Below, in pieces: positions 43,841 through 54,157 of a stretch of 64,000 bases of DNA. Each line of letters opens with the position of its first letter. Positions within the stretch are counted from its first letter, which is position 1. The stretch covers positions 62,001-126,000 of the forward strand of contig NZ_SLZN01000007.1 of NCBI RefSeq assembly GCF_004346035.1, given 5' to 3'. Below the pieces are notes generated by a model, which saw only the letters and a program-made list of their open reading frames with translations, was not told where the DNA came from and did not search any database. Origin of the DNA: Acidomonas methanolica. GTDB lineage: Bacteria; Pseudomonadota; Alphaproteobacteria; Acetobacterales; Acetobacteraceae. Both the position numbers and the translations under genes were made by a program.

Positions 43841-44578
43841 ATGGAAAACAGGCAGTCGATGATGGAACCCACCACCAGGCACACGATCGCTCTCGTGGAC
43901 GACGACCGCAACATCCTGACCTCGGTGCAGATGGCGCTGGAGGCGGAGGGCTTCATCGTCCACACCTATACGGACGGCGAGGCCGCGTTGCAGGGGATCG
44001 GCGCGCGCCCGGTCAGCCTCGCGGTGCTGGACATCAAGATGCCCCGCATGGACGGGATGGAACTCCTGCAAAGACTCCGCGCCCGTTCGGCCCTGCCGGT
44101 GATCTTCCTCACCTCGAAGGACGAGGAGCTGGACCAGCTCATGGGCCTGCGCCTCGGCGCGGACGACTACATCACCAAACCCTTCTCGCAGCGCCTGCTG
44201 CTGGAACGCATCCGCGCGCTGCTCCGGCGGCAGGAAGCCAGCCGCGCCGAGGCCAACGGCGCCCCCGGCGCGGCGAGCGCCCTGTTGCGCGGCAGCCTGA
44301 CGCTGGACGAAACCCGCCATCAATGCCTCTGGGCCGGGAAGGACATCCCGCTGACGGTGACGGAATTCCTGCTGGTCAAGGCGCTCGCCCTGCGCCCCGG
44401 CATGGTCAAATCGCGCGACCAGCTCATCGACGCCGCCTATGGCGACAACATCTATGTCGATGACCGGACGATCGACAGCCATATCAAGCGCGTCCGCAAG
44501 AAATTCCGCCAGGTGGACGAGGCCTTCAACCAGATCGAGACGCTCTACGGCATCGGCTACCGCTACAAGGAAGACTGA
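43841..44578 (+). CDS. chvI: Response regulator, ChvI family
   Basis: A 245-residue OmpR-type regulator. Receiver: [15 protein letters not shown] acidic pair, phospho-acceptor Asp64 in [22 protein letters not shown], and Lys in [10 protein letters not shown]. Winged helix: [20 protein letters not shown] and [20 protein letters not shown], ending [11 protein letters not shown]. Followed by the kinase gene after 6 bases. In Alphaproteobacteria ChvG/ChvI governs acid and envelope stress. Start could be ATG 43859 or 43862. Confidence 0.93.
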   Translation: MENRQSMMEPTTRHTIALVDDDRNILTSVQMALEAEGFIVHTYTDGEAALQGIGARPVSLAVLDIKMPRMDGMELLQRLRARSALPVIFLTSKDEELDQLMGLRLGADDYITKPFSQRLLLERIRALLRRQEASRAEANGAPGAASALLRGSLTLDETRHQCLWAGKDIPLTVTEFLLVKALALRPGMVKSRDQLIDAAYGDNIYVDDRTIDSHIKRVRKKFRQVDEAFNQIETLYGIGYRYKED

Positions 44579-44584
44579 CCGCCC

Positions 44585-46456
44585 GTGTCCCCGATGGAGC
44601 CGCCGCGCGAACAGCTCCTGAACGCCACGCCGGCGACACGGCGACGGCGCGTCTGGGACGATCCGCTCGGCCTTCTCCGCCATCTTTTCCGGCTGATACG
44701 GTGGAAGCGGCTGGCCCGCCGCCGTCACCGCATGAACGGGGCGTTCGATCCCGGCCCGGACACGACCACGCCGCGCCTCTCCGCCGCCTATCTGCGCCGC
44801 CCGCGCCTGGCCTCACCGCTCATGCGGCGGCTGCTGCTGGTCAACACGCTGCCCCTCGCGCTGCTCGCGGTCACGCTGCTCTTCCTCAACGATTTCCAGA
44901 ACAGCCTGCTGGAAACGGACGTGAACGCCCTGCGCGAACAGGCGCATATCTACGCCAACGCGATCGGCCAGCTCGACGCGGAACGCTCGACGGAACGGCA
45001 TCCGCTGCCGGGCGCGGAATACGTGCTCGACGCGGCCCGCGCCAAGCCGCTGCTCCTGCGGCTGACGGAGCCGAGCCCGCACGCCCATGCGCGGCTGGTC
45101 GGGCCGGACGGCAAGCTGATCGCCGACAGCCGGGAGGAAGCGGCACTCGCGCGCCACCGGCCCAGGCGCGCCCTGAAACCCGGCGTGACGGAAGAGCCTC
45201 TGCCGCCTCCCATCCCGCCCGCCTGGACGCCGCCGCGCAACAACATCGTCGAGATCGCCTATGACTGGCTGCTCTCCCTCCTGCCGCTGAGTTCGCGCGA
45301 AGGCATCGTGACGCTGGACGTGCCCGAGCCGCCCGCGCCGCAGGCCAGCAGCGTCACCCCCTCCGGCATCGTGGAAGCCGCCCCCTATATCCGCCGCACA
45401 CCGGACCACCAGCTCGTGATCACCGTGGCCGAACCCGTCATCCATGACGGGCAGACCGTGGGCGTCATCCAGTTGACCCGCCAGGCGCAGGAGGTGGACC
45501 GCTCGCTCTTCACCGTCCGGTCCTCGATCCTGTCGCTGTTCCTCGTCGCCCTGATCGTCACCGTGCTGCTCTCGTGGTACCTGTCGCTGACCATCGCCCG
45601 CCCGCTGCTCCGCCTGGCCGCCGCAAGTCACCAGATGCGCGACGAGTCCGGCCGCGTCGACGCGGTGCCGGAGAACCTGCTCGCGCGGCGCGACGAGATC
45701 GGCGTGCTGGCGCGCGCCCTGCGCGGCTCCGTGCTGGCGCTCTGGGCGCGGATGGACGCGATCGAGCGCTTCGCCGCCGATGTCAGCCATGAGCTGAAGA
45801 ACCCGCTCTCCTCCATCCGCTCCGCCATCGAGACGCTGCCCCGCATAGAAAACCGCGAGCGCCAGACCCGCCTGCTCGGCATCATCGGCAACGACGTGCG
45901 GCGGATGGACCGGCTGATCACCGATATCTCGGATGCCAGCCGTCTCGACGCCGAAATGTCACGCATCCGGCCGGAACCCGTGGACGTGACCAACCTCCTC
46001 GCCCTGCTGACCGAGATGCACCAGACGACACGGGGGGTGAACGCCCCCATCCTGCAACTGGAGGACAGCGGGGAAGACGAGCCCCTGCGCGTCTTCGCCG
46101 TCGAGGACCGGCTGGTCCAGGTGCTGCGCAACCTGATCGGCAACGCGATCTCCTTTTCGCCGCGACGCGGCCTCATCACCCTGGGCGCGACGGCGCGCGG
46201 CAGCCAGCAGGTGGAGATTTTCGTCAGCGACGAGGGACCGGGCATTCCCGAAGGCAAGCTGGAAGATATTTTCGATCGATTCTATTCGGAACGTCCGCAT
46301 TCGGAACATTTCGGGCAACATTCGGGGCTCGGTCTGGCGATCAGCCGGCAGATCATCGAGGCGCTGCACGGCACGCTCCACGCGGAGAACCGCCTGGACG
46401 GCGACGGACAGGTGCAGGGCGCGCGCTTCGTGATTCGCCTGCCGCGCTCGCCCTGA
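44585..46456 (+). CDS. chvG: Sensor histidine kinase, ChvG family
   Basis: A 623-residue membrane kinase starting at GTG (ATG at 44594 is an alternative). Basic N-terminus of about 75 residues, helix one LLLVNTLPLALLAVTLLFLN, periplasmic sensor of about 220 residues, helix two ILSLFLVALIVTVLLSWYLS, HAMP, phospho-His in FAADVSHELKNPLSSI (about residue 402), ATPase boxes NLIGNAISFSP, DEGPGIPEGKLEDIF, GLGLAISRQIIEALHG. Partner of the ChvI next door. Cytoplasmic N-terminus longer than usual. Confidence 0.93.
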   Translation: MSPMEPPREQLLNATPATRRRRVWDDPLGLLRHLFRLIRWKRLARRRHRMNGAFDPGPDTTTPRLSAAYLRRPRLASPLMRRLLLVNTLPLALLAVTLLFLNDFQNSLLETDVNALREQAHIYANAIGQLDAERSTERHPLPGAEYVLDAARAKPLLLRLTEPSPHAHARLVGPDGKLIADSREEAALARHRPRRALKPGVTEEPLPPPIPPAWTPPRNNIVEIAYDWLLSLLPLSSREGIVTLDVPEPPAPQASSVTPSGIVEAAPYIRRTPDHQLVITVAEPVIHDGQTVGVIQLTRQAQEVDRSLFTVRSSILSLFLVALIVTVLLSWYLSLTIARPLLRLAAASHQMRDESGRVDAVPENLLARRDEIGVLARALRGSVLALWARMDAIERFAADVSHELKNPLSSIRSAIETLPRIENRERQTRLLGIIGNDVRRMDRLITDISDASRLDAEMSRIRPEPVDVTNLLALLTEMHQTTRGVNAPILQLEDSGEDEPLRVFAVEDRLVQVLRNLIGNAISFSPRRGLITLGATARGSQQVEIFVSDEGPGIPEGKLEDIFDRFYSERPHSEHFGQHSGLGLAISRQIIEALHGTLHAENRLDGDGQVQGARFVIRLPRSP

Positions 46457-46463
46457 TCCCGCC

Positions 46464-46808
46464 TCATCCACGCGGCGCATGCGCGGTGGCGGCGAAACGG
46501 GTTTTCGCCATGGTTTCCTGCCGGGCCAGCGCCGCCTTCATCTGCTCATGGGCGTCCTGACGGGCCCGCTTCTCGCAGCTCTCGATATCGAAATAGCGAT
46601 CGTCCTCCGGCACGACGCGCTCGCAGACTTCCGCCGCCGCCGCCGCGACCTGGTCGCTCACGCGATCCCAGTTCGCATCATTGCTCAGATCGACGGAGGA
46701 AATGTCGATGGACGTGCTGACCGTATCCGGCGCGGGAGCGGGAGCGGCAACGGCAGCGACGGGAAGGGCCGCGAAAAGCATGGCGGCGAAAAAGGACGTG
46801 CGGATCAT
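46464..46808 (-). CDS. UrcA-family secreted protein
   Basis: A 114-residue exported protein, signal MIRTSFFAAMLFAALPVAAV (cut likely AVA-AP). Family core: VSTSIDISSVDLSNDANWDRV, then AAAAEVCERVVPEDDRYFDI and ESCEKRARQDAHEQM, the two Cys forming a likely disulfide. UrcA proteins are common in Sphingomonads and acetic acid bacteria; function unknown. Convergent with chvG, ending eight bases from it. Confidence 0.8.
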   Translation of the reverse strand: MIRTSFFAAMLFAALPVAAVAAPAPAPDTVSTSIDISSVDLSNDANWDRVSDQVAAAAAEVCERVVPEDDRYFDIESCEKRARQDAHEQMKAALARQETMAKTRFAATAHAPRG

Positions 46809-46979
46809 GGGACTCTCCTGAAACTCTGCCCCATGGCGGAAGCGCCGGGGTGACTATCCCTATGCAAATGCCGTGCCAAATCGAAATACGTGGATTTATT
46901 GTGCTATTTTCACTACTATAGGTCGAAATTCGCCCATAAACGGCAAATTTGGCCATTTAGGCAGCCCACACCCTGTCCG

Positions 46980-47933
46980 CTAACCCCGCAACGTGCCGAG
47001 CCAGAGCCGGACATCGATGGAACCGTCGAGCGTCGCAATCGCGATATTGCCGAATCCGGCCTCGGCGAGCCAGCCGCGCATCCGGTCGTCCGAGAAGCCG
47101 AGCCAGGCATGCGCGTCGCGGTCGCGCAGTTCGATCCGGTCATGGGCGGCGAAATCGACCACCAGCAGACGTCCGCCGGGACGCAGAATGCGCGCGGCCT
47201 CCGCGATGGCCGGGCCGGGATGCGTCACGTAATGCAGCACCTGATGCATGATCGCGGTATCCACGCCGGCGGCCGGTAGCGGAAGGGCCGAGAGGTCGCC
47301 CTGCCGCCAGGTGATCTTCGACCCGGCGATCTGCTGCCCCGCGACCGGCTCCGACGGATCGCCGAACTTGCTGCGGGCGACGCGGAGCATGGCGGGGCTG
47401 CGGTCGATGCCGATGGCGCGATCGGCCAGCGGGGCGAGAAGCTGGATCATGCGGCCCGTGCCGGTGCCGAGATCGGCCAGCGTGCCGAGCGTCGGGCCGG
47501 AGAGGGTGCGGAGGATCGCCTCCTCCACCTCGGCCTCGGCGACATGGAGGGAGCGGATGGCGTCCCATTCGGCGGCATGGGATTCGAAATAATCCTCCGC
47601 CTCGGTCACGCGCAGGGATTTGATCGCGGCCAGACGGGCGCTGTCCGCCTCGGCCTGGGGATCGCCCTCCTCCTGCCAGGCGTCGATCGCGGCGAAGGCG
47701 GGTTCGACGAGCCGCGCCGGGCCGGGGGCAAGGAACACCCAGTTGCCTTCCTTGCGGCGGGAGACGAGCCCGGCCTCGACCATGACGCGCAGATGGCGGG
47801 AGACGCGGGGCTGGCTCTGGCCGAGCACCTGGGCAAGCTCGCCGACGGAGAGTTCCATCTGGCGCAGCAGGGCGAGAATGCGCAGGCGGGTCGGATCGGC
47901 GAGAGACTGGAAGAGACTGAGCGGATCGGGCAT
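46980..47933 (-). CDS. ArsR-type regulator fused to SAM-dependent methyltransferase
   Basis: A 317-residue fusion. N-terminal winged helix (residues 1-95) of the ArsR kind: LADPTRLRILALLRQMELSV, LGQSQPRVSRHLRVMVEAGL, RRKEGNWVFLAP. C-terminal methyltransferase: LADLGTGTGRMIQLLAPLAD (SAM loop), AIGIDRSPAMLRVA, HQVLHYVTHPGPAIAEAARI. It is divergent from the B12-riboswitch metE unit over 75 bases with an inverted repeat TATATAA-N8-TTATATA right at its start. Likely senses SAM/SAH or methionine status and controls metE and itself; inferred. Confidence 0.85.
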   Translation of the reverse strand: MPDPLSLFQSLADPTRLRILALLRQMELSVGELAQVLGQSQPRVSRHLRVMVEAGLVSRRKEGNWVFLAPGPARLVEPAFAAIDAWQEEGDPQAEADSARLAAIKSLRVTEAEDYFESHAAEWDAIRSLHVAEAEVEEAILRTLSGPTLGTLADLGTGTGRMIQLLAPLADRAIGIDRSPAMLRVARSKFGDPSEPVAGQQIAGSKITWRQGDLSALPLPAAGVDTAIMHQVLHYVTHPGPAIAEAARILRPGGRLLVVDFAAHDRIELRDRDAHAWLGFSDDRMRGWLAEAGFGNIAIATLDGSIDVRLWLGTLRG

Positions 47934-47941
47934 GACGTATC

Positions 47942-47963
47942 TATATAATGATTTCCTTATATA
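47942..47963. promoter_or_regulatory. Inverted repeat in regulator-metE divergent region
   Basis: TATATAA, 8 bases TGATTTCC, TTATATA: perfect 7-bp arms, nine bases from the ATG of the ArsR-type regulator and eleven upstream of the -35 of the metE promoter. A fitting operator for that regulator. Confidence 0.55.
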
Positions 47964-47973
47964 CGCAAGTTGT

Positions 47974-48001
47974 TTGACAGCGTCTCTCCTCCCGGTCTAG
48001 G
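47974..48001 (+). promoter_or_regulatory. Candidate promoter of the metE riboswitch transcript
   Basis: TTGACA at 47974-47979, 16 bases, TCTAGG at 47996-48001. It lies just upstream of the riboswitch P1 stem. The -35 is consensus; the -10 is poor. Confidence 0.5.
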
Positions 48002-48007
48002 AAGCGT

Positions 48008-48187
48008 GTCGTCATGGTTCCGCGCGCCGTTCCGGCGTGAGGCCAAGAGGGAAGCCGGTGGAAATCCGGCGCTGCCCCCGCAACTGTCAGCGGCGAATCG
48101 CGCGCCATGATGTCACTGGGTCCGCGAGGGCCCGGGAAGACGGCGCGAGGATGACGACCCGCGAGCCAGGAGACCTGCCATGACGAC
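48008..48187 (+). ncRNA. Cobalamin (B12) riboswitch
   Basis: Adenosylcobalamin riboswitch ahead of metE. P1 is a perfect 10-bp pair GTCGTCATGG (48008-48017) / CCATGACGAC (48178-48187). Conserved core: GGGAAGCCGGTGGAAATCCGG region, GCTGCCCCCGCAACTGTCA, TGTCACTGGG, and the B12 box AGCCAGGAGACCTGCC. Between it and the ATG a hairpin of CCGG-GAGGG with CCCTCCGG lies close to the ribosome site GGGAGAG, with no T run, so control is probably on translation. B12 would turn off the B12-independent synthase. Confidence 0.95.
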
Positions 48188-48270
48188 AGACATGCCTCCG
48201 GTGGAGGGTCCGGGCGGCGGGAGCGTCCGGCCGTTTCGAACCCCCTCCGGTCACTTCGGGAGAGAATGAC

Positions 48271-50535
48271 ATGGGCGTCAGCGTCGCCACACTCGGGTTT
48301 CCGCGCATCGGGCCGCGCCGGGAACTGAAAACGGCCCTCGAATCCTACTGGTCCGGCAAGGCGCCGCGCCAGACGCTGCTCGACACCGCGGCGGCGTTGC
48401 GGGCGGAGAACTGGAAACGCCAGCAGGAGGGCGGGGCGGACATCGTGCCGTCCAACGATTTCTCGCTGTACGATCATGTGCTGGACAATTCCGCACTGTT
48501 CGGCGTGGTGCCGGAGGCCTATGGCTGGGACGGCGGAACGGTCGGGCTCGACACGTATTTCGCCATGGCCCGCGGCGCGGCCGGGGTGACGGCGGGCGAG
48601 ATGACGAAGTGGTTCGACACGAACTATCATTATCTCGTGCCGGAATTTTCCGCCGGTCAGGCGTTCCGCCTCGCCTCCACGAAGATCGTGGACGAGTTTC
48701 TGGAAGCGAAGGCGCAGGGACTCGTCACGCGGCCCGTGCTGCTCGGACCCGTGACCTATCTGCTGCTGGGCAAGGCGCGGGACGGGGCGGACCCGCTGAC
48801 GCTGTTGCCGAAGCTGCTGCCGGCCTATGCCGAGGTGCTGGGCCGCCTGGCGGACGCCGGGGCGGAGTGGGTGCAGATCGACGAACCGGCGCTGGTGCTC
48901 GACCTGACGGCGGAAGCGCGGGCGGCGTTCGGCGCGGCCTACACGCATCTGACGCGCGCCGCCCCGTCGCTGAAGCTGATGCTGGCGACCTATTTCGGCG
49001 CGCTGGGGGACAATCTCGCCACCGCGCTGGCGCTGCCGGTGCAGGGGCTGCATGTCGATCTCGCGCGCGCGCCGGAGCAACTCGCGGCGGTCGTGGCGGG
49101 CGCGCGGCCCGACCTGCTGCTGTCGCTGGGAGTGATCGACGGCCGCAACATATGGCGGGCCGATCTCTCGGCGCTGCTGGACCGGCTGGAGCCGGTGGTG
49201 AAGGCGCGCGGGAATGTGGTGATCGCGCCGTCCTGCTCGCTGATCCACGTGCCGATCGACCTCGCGCGGGAGACCGATCTGGACCCGGACGTGGCGTCCT
49301 GGCTCGCCTTCGCGGTGCAGAAGATCGAGGAGCTGCGCATTCTGGCGCTGGCGCTGAACGAGGGGCGCGACGCCGCGACCGAGGCGCTCGCGGCGTCGGA
49401 CCGGGCGCGGGACGCCCGGCGGATCTCGCCGAAGATCCACGATCCGGCGGTGCGGGACCGTCTGGCGACGCAGGGAGAGCACGATTCGCGGCGGGCCTCG
49501 CCCTTCGGCACGCGCCGCGAGGCGCAGCGGGCGGCGCTCGGCCTTCCCGCCTGGCCGACGACGACGATCGGCTCCTTCCCGCAGACGCCGGAAGTGCGGC
49601 GCGCCCGGGCGGACCACGCGAAAGGCGCGCTTTCCGACGAGTCCTACACCGCGTTCCTGCGCGAGGAAACGGCGCGGGCGGTGCGCTGGCAGGAGGAGGT
49701 CGGGCTCGACGCGCTGGTGCATGGCGAGTTCGAGCGCAACGACATGGTGCAGTATTTCGGCGAGCAACTGGCCGGATTCGTGTTCACCAAGCATGGCTGG
49801 GTGCAGTCCTACGGCTCGCGCTACGTCCGTCCGCCGATCATTTTCGGCGACGTGTCGCGCCCCGCGGCGATGACGGTCGAATGGTGGCGCTACGCCCAGT
49901 CACTGACGGAACGGCCGCTCAAGGGCATGCTGACCGGCCCGGTGACGATCCTCAACTGGTCTTTCGTGCGGGACGACCAGCCGCGCAGCGTGACGTGCCG
50001 GCAGATCGCCTTCGCCATTCGCGACGAGGTGCTCGATCTGGAGAAGGCGGGCGCGCGCATGATCCAGATCGACGAGGCGGCGCTGCGCGAGGGCCTGCCG
50101 CTGCGCCGGGCGGAGTGGCGGAATTATCTCGACTGGGCGGTGGAGAGCTTCCGCATCGCGGCCTCGGGCGTCGCGGACGCAACACAGATCCACACCCATA
50201 TGTGCTACTCGGAGTTCAACGACATCATCGCCGCGATCGGGGCGATGGACGCGGACGTGATCTCCATCGAGACGGCGCGCTCCAGGATGGAACTGCTCGA
50301 TGCGTTCGCCGAATACGCCTACCCGGCGGAGATCGGGCCGGGCGTGTATGACATCCACTCCCCCCGCGTGCCGGACGTCGAGGAGATGGTGGCGCTGTTG
50401 CGGGCGGCGCGGAAACGGCTGGATGACGACCAGATCTGGGTCAATCCCGATTGCGGGCTGAAGACGCGCAAATGGGAGGAAGTCCGCCCGGCCATCGTCA
50501 ACATGGTGAGCGCGGCGCGCATGCTGCGCGGCTGA
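48271..50535 (+). CDS. metE: Cobalamin-independent methionine synthase
   Basis: A 754-residue zinc enzyme passing methyl from 5-methyltetrahydrofolate-triglutamate to homocysteine. N-terminal barrel starts [21 protein letters not shown]-terminal barrel has [17 protein letters not shown], and zinc ligands in HTHMCYSEF (His and Cys) and [11 protein letters not shown] (last Cys). Start GTG-free ATG at 48271 after GGGAGAG. Under the B12 riboswitch, so used when B12 is lacking; the cell probably also has metH elsewhere. Length is usual. Confidence 0.97.
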   Translation: MGVSVATLGFPRIGPRRELKTALESYWSGKAPRQTLLDTAAALRAENWKRQQEGGADIVPSNDFSLYDHVLDNSALFGVVPEAYGWDGGTVGLDTYFAMARGAAGVTAGEMTKWFDTNYHYLVPEFSAGQAFRLASTKIVDEFLEAKAQGLVTRPVLLGPVTYLLLGKARDGADPLTLLPKLLPAYAEVLGRLADAGAEWVQIDEPALVLDLTAEARAAFGAAYTHLTRAAPSLKLMLATYFGALGDNLATALALPVQGLHVDLARAPEQLAAVVAGARPDLLLSLGVIDGRNIWRADLSALLDRLEPVVKARGNVVIAPSCSLIHVPIDLARETDLDPDVASWLAFAVQKIEELRILALALNEGRDAATEALAASDRARDARRISPKIHDPAVRDRLATQGEHDSRRASPFGTRREAQRAALGLPAWPTTTIGSFPQTPEVRRARADHAKGALSDESYTAFLREETARAVRWQEEVGLDALVHGEFERNDMVQYFGEQLAGFVFTKHGWVQSYGSRYVRPPIIFGDVSRPAAMTVEWWRYAQSLTERPLKGMLTGPVTILNWSFVRDDQPRSVTCRQIAFAIRDEVLDLEKAGARMIQIDEAALREGLPLRRAEWRNYLDWAVESFRIAASGVADATQIHTHMCYSEFNDIIAAIGAMDADVISIETARSRMELLDAFAEYAYPAEIGPGVYDIHSPRVPDVEEMVALLRAARKRLDDDQIWVNPDCGLKTRKWEEVRPAIVNMVSAARMLRG

Positions 50536-50608
50536 GACAGTCCCGCGCGCCGAGTTGGCGCGCGGGGCGGCGCAGCCTATCATGGGGCCTCAGTCCAGGG
50601 AGGCACCG

Positions 50609-50818
50609 GTGGATGAGTGTGAAATTCAGGCGATCCTGAAACGGATCGACGATCTGGAGGCGCAGGTCGAGGCCCTGTCGCGGAAACTGGCGGGTGTGAA
50701 CCCGCGGGAGAACGCGCGCAAGATCCGGCTTCTGTCCCGGATCATCGAGGGGCTGGCGCAGACGATCCGCCGGATCACCGCGCAGATCGACCTGCTGCGA
50801 GGGCGCTCCAGCGCGTGA
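50609..50818 (+). CDS. Small coiled-coil protein, unknown (69 aa)
   Basis: GTG start with GGGAGG seven bases ahead. Sequence VDECEIQAILKRIDDLEAQV then ALSRKLAG and LLSRIIEGLAQTIRRITAQI: heptad pattern over most of the length, predicted to form two helices. No membrane segment or Cys pair of note. Lies between metE and adenine deaminase with near 90-base gaps. Function unknown; coding is supported by ribosome site and codon bias. Confidence 0.55.
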   Translation: MDECEIQAILKRIDDLEAQVEALSRKLAGVNPRENARKIRLLSRIIEGLAQTIRRITAQIDLLRGRSSA

Positions 50819-50911
50819 GCGTCCTTCCCTTCCTGAAGAAGCACGCTGATCCCGTTGGCAAGTCCGGCGGCAGGCGCGAGAATGACGGAAACGGAACAGG
50901 AAGGACCGCTC

Positions 50912-52609
50912 ATGCACGGGACGCTCGCGCGACGCATTCGTCAGGGACAGGGGCTGGAACCGGCGGACTGCGTCGTGCGCGACGTGCGGCTGCTGGATGT
51001 CGTGACCGGCGAGTTGGTGCCGACGGATATCGCGCTCTGCGGGGACACGATCGTCGGCACATACGGGCGCTATGAGGGGCGGCGCGTCATCGACGGGCGC
51101 GGGCGCGTGGCGGTGCCGGGATTCATCGACACGCATCTGCATGTGGAATCCTCGCTGGTCACGCCCTTCGAGTTCGATCGCTGCGTCTTGCCGCACGGGG
51201 TGACGACGGCGATCTGCGATCCGCACGAGATGGCGAATGTGCTGGGGGTGGCGGCGTTCGACTATTTCCTCGCCTGCGCCGGGCGGACGGTGATGGATCT
51301 GCGGGTCAATCTGTCGAGCTGTGTGCCGGCGACGCCGATGGAGACCTCCGGCGCCGTGCTGGAGGCGTCGGATCTGCTGCGCTTCCGCGATCATCCGAAG
51401 GTGATCGGGCTGGCGGAGTTCATGAATTTCCCCGGCGTGCTGGGCGGGGATGCCGGATGCCTCGACAAGCTGGCGGCGTTCGCGGGCGGGCATGTGGACG
51501 GCCATGCGCCCCTGCTGCGGGGAACCGCGCTGAACGGGTATCTCGCGGCGGGAATCCGGACGGATCATGAAGCCACCTCGGCGGAGGAGGCGCTGGAGAA
51601 GATCCGCAAGGGGATGACCGTGCTGATCCGCGAGGGGTCCGTCTGCAAGGATCTGCGCGCGCTGATCCCGCTCCTGACGCCGCAGACGGCGCCGTTCCTG
51701 TGTTTCTGCACGGATGACCGCAATCCGCTGGAGATCGCGCATGAGGGGCATCTGGATTTCATGATCCGGACGGCGATCGCGCGCGGCGTGGCGCCGGTGG
51801 CGGCCTATCGGGCGGCGTCGCTCTCCGCCGCGACGGCGTTCGGGCTGCGCGACCGGGGGATGATCGCGCCGGGATGGCGGGCGGATATCGTGCTGCTGGA
51901 CGCGCTGGAATCGTGCCGCGTCTCCGACGTGATCGCGGGCGGCCGGCTGGTGGACGATGCGCTCTTCGCCGCGCGGGAGGTGATCGCGCCGGTAGGGCTG
52001 GAGAGCGTGAAGCTGGCGCGGAGGCTGGTCGCGGAGGATCTCGCCGTCACCGGGTCCGGCGCGGCGCGGTCGGTGATCGGGGTGATTCCGGGGCAGATCA
52101 TCACGACGTTCCTGCGGATCGACCTGCCCGAGCGCGACGGGATCGTCCTGCCCGATCCGGCGGCGGATGTCGCCAAGGTGGTGGTGGTCGCGCGACATGG
52201 GGTGAACGACAATATCGGCCGGGGATTCGTGAAGGGATTCGGGCTGACGGGCGGGGCGCTGGCCTCCTCCGTCGGGCATGACAGCCATAATCTCTGCGCG
52301 GTGGGGCTGGATGACGCGGACATGGCGCGGGCGCTGAACCGACTGGCGGAAATCGGCGGCGGATTCGTGGCCGTACGGGACGGCGTGGTACTGGCGGAAC
52401 TGCCGCTGCCCGTCGCGGGGCTGATGAGCGACCAGCCCTACGAGGCGGTGCGGGACGCGCTGGTGGTGCTGCGCGACGTGGCGCGCGGGCTGGGCGGAAC
52501 GCTGGAGGAGCCGTTCCTGCAACTCGCCTTCCTGCCGCTGCCGGTGATCCCGCATCTGAAGATCACCGACCGGGGCATGCTGGACGTGGACCGGATGGCG
52601 TTCGTCTGA
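50912..52609 (+). CDS. ade: Adenine deaminase
   Basis: A 565-residue metal amidohydrolase turning adenine to hypoxanthine. Start [19 protein letters not shown] preferred by AGGAAGGA six bases upstream; ATG 50882 also open. Marks: [18 protein letters not shown] (metal His pair), [41 protein letters not shown], and C-terminal [20 protein letters not shown], the Ade family end. Cytosolic purine salvage. Own unit. Confidence 0.93.
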   Translation: MHGTLARRIRQGQGLEPADCVVRDVRLLDVVTGELVPTDIALCGDTIVGTYGRYEGRRVIDGRGRVAVPGFIDTHLHVESSLVTPFEFDRCVLPHGVTTAICDPHEMANVLGVAAFDYFLACAGRTVMDLRVNLSSCVPATPMETSGAVLEASDLLRFRDHPKVIGLAEFMNFPGVLGGDAGCLDKLAAFAGGHVDGHAPLLRGTALNGYLAAGIRTDHEATSAEEALEKIRKGMTVLIREGSVCKDLRALIPLLTPQTAPFLCFCTDDRNPLEIAHEGHLDFMIRTAIARGVAPVAAYRAASLSAATAFGLRDRGMIAPGWRADIVLLDALESCRVSDVIAGGRLVDDALFAAREVIAPVGLESVKLARRLVAEDLAVTGSGAARSVIGVIPGQIITTFLRIDLPERDGIVLPDPAADVAKVVVVARHGVNDNIGRGFVKGFGLTGGALASSVGHDSHNLCAVGLDDADMARALNRLAEIGGGFVAVRDGVVLAELPLPVAGLMSDQPYEAVRDALVVLRDVARGLGGTLEEPFLQLAFLPLPVIPHLKITDRGMLDVDRMAFV

Positions 52610-52644
52610 AGAGAAGCAAGACCCCCCGATATTGCGGCGCCTCC

Positions 52645-54024
52645 TTACCTCCGCTCCTCGATCTCCGTCCTGAGTTCCTCGCGCCGCGTGACGGGCGCGC
52701 GCTCCACGGCCTCCATGAAGCGCTCCGCCAGGGCGGTATAAAGCGGGCGGGGGCAGATGCTGCGGGAAATGCCGAAAGCGAGGAAGGACGTGGCCATCAG
52801 CGCGAGCGTCACCTGCTGGTTGTCGCACATTTCCATGACGATGACGGTCGCCGTCAGCGGCGCCTGCACGACGGCGGAGAAATAGGCGACGGTGCCCAGC
52901 AGGACGACCGCGCCCGGCGTGCTGTGCGGCAGGAATTGCTGGATCCAGCCGCCGATTCCCGCGCCGATGGAGAGCGAGGGCGCGAAGAGGCCGCCGGGAA
53001 TTCCGGACAGGTAGGACACGATGGTGGCGGCGAATTTATAGAGGAAGAAGGAGGCGGGGTAATGCTCGGTTCCGTCGATGATGGCGCGGGCCTGGCCGTA
53101 TCCGGTGCCGTAGGTCGCGCCATGGCTGGCGAGGCCGATCAGGGCGAGGACGAGGCCGCAGCTCGCGGCGAAGGCGACCGGCCGCCGCATGGCGAAGCGC
53201 CCCAGCAGGCCCGGAATGCCGCGCGAGGCGCGCACGAGAATGGCGGAGAAGGAGCCGCCCGCGACACCGCCGATGATGGCGCAGGCCAGCACGGCGATCC
53301 ACGCGGTGCCGATGGGCACATCCACGTCCGTATGGCCGAAATAGGTGTAGTTGCCGACCAGCGCGATGGCGGTGACGCCGGAGAGGACGACACCGGCCAG
53401 CATGGTGCCCGAGGTGCGCTGCTCGAAGGAATGGGAGAGTTCCTCGATGGCGAAGACGATTCCGGCAAGCGGCGTGTTGAAGGCGGCCGAGACGCCCGCC
53501 GCGCCGCCCGCGAGGATGGCCCCGCGCTTCATGGTGACGTTGGAGATGCCGAGCAGGCGGGAGAAGGCGTGCATGATCGAGGCGCCGATCTGCACAGTCG
53601 GCCCCTCGCGGCCGATGGACGCGCCGCAGAGCAGCCCGAAGATGGTGAGGATGATCTTGCCGATGGCGGTCTTCAGCGCAAGCACGCGATCGACGGCGGC
53701 GAAATTGTCGATATGCAGCATCGCGATGGTCTGGGGGATGCCGCTGCCCTGCGCGCCCTTGAAGAACCGGCGGGTGAGCCAGGTGGACAGGGCGAGTCCC
53801 GCGGGCAGGACGGCGAGCATGACGCAGGGATTCCAGTGGACCATCCGCGCGCACAGGAGCCCCGCCTTGTCGGAAAGCGCGGCGAAGGAGACCGCGACGA
53901 CGCCGACGAGCACGGCGCCGAGCCACCATGTGAGGGCGCGGCGCCACTGTGTGGTCGTCACCCACGCGGAGCGGCGGAGGTGATCGAGTCGGTGCTGATG
54001 CAGGAGGGCCGTTCCGGGGCGCAT
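52645..54024 (-). CDS. ClC-type chloride channel/antiporter
   Basis: A 459-residue ClC protein with about 16-18 helices. Selectivity motifs are GSGIP (93-97), GREGP (138-142, gating Glu140) and GIPGGLFAPSLSIGAG. A second Glu in TVIVMEMCDN fits the internal proton glutamate of antiporters. No CBS domains at the C-terminus. Such antiporters aid acid resistance, sensible in an acid-forming bacterium. Divergent/convergent neighbours suggest own promoter. Confidence 0.92.
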   Translation of the reverse strand: MRPGTALLHQHRLDHLRRSAWVTTTQWRRALTWWLGAVLVGVVAVSFAALSDKAGLLCARMVHWNPCVMLAVLPAGLALSTWLTRRFFKGAQGSGIPQTIAMLHIDNFAAVDRVLALKTAIGKIILTIFGLLCGASIGREGPTVQIGASIMHAFSRLLGISNVTMKRGAILAGGAAGVSAAFNTPLAGIVFAIEELSHSFEQRTSGTMLAGVVLSGVTAIALVGNYTYFGHTDVDVPIGTAWIAVLACAIIGGVAGGSFSAILVRASRGIPGLLGRFAMRRPVAFAASCGLVLALIGLASHGATYGTGYGQARAIIDGTEHYPASFFLYKFAATIVSYLSGIPGGLFAPSLSIGAGIGGWIQQFLPHSTPGAVVLLGTVAYFSAVVQAPLTATVIVMEMCDNQQVTLALMATSFLAFGISRSICPRPLYTALAERFMEAVERAPVTRREELRTEIEERR

Positions 54025-54157
54025 TGTCGTCCTTCAACCGGGAATGTGCGCGCGGAGACCACGCATCCCCGCTCCTGACAGCGCGGATGCGCCAGGGTCA
54101 AGCATGCTGCGGATTAATTCGAAATAATGGTGGCGGAATGGCGGAGGCGGGACGGTT

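Noticed and set aside
47941-49794. 617-codon antisense frame over metE and riboswitch
   Set aside because: Arg-rich mirror frame; covers the riboswitch, which cannot also be this coding region in a normal way.
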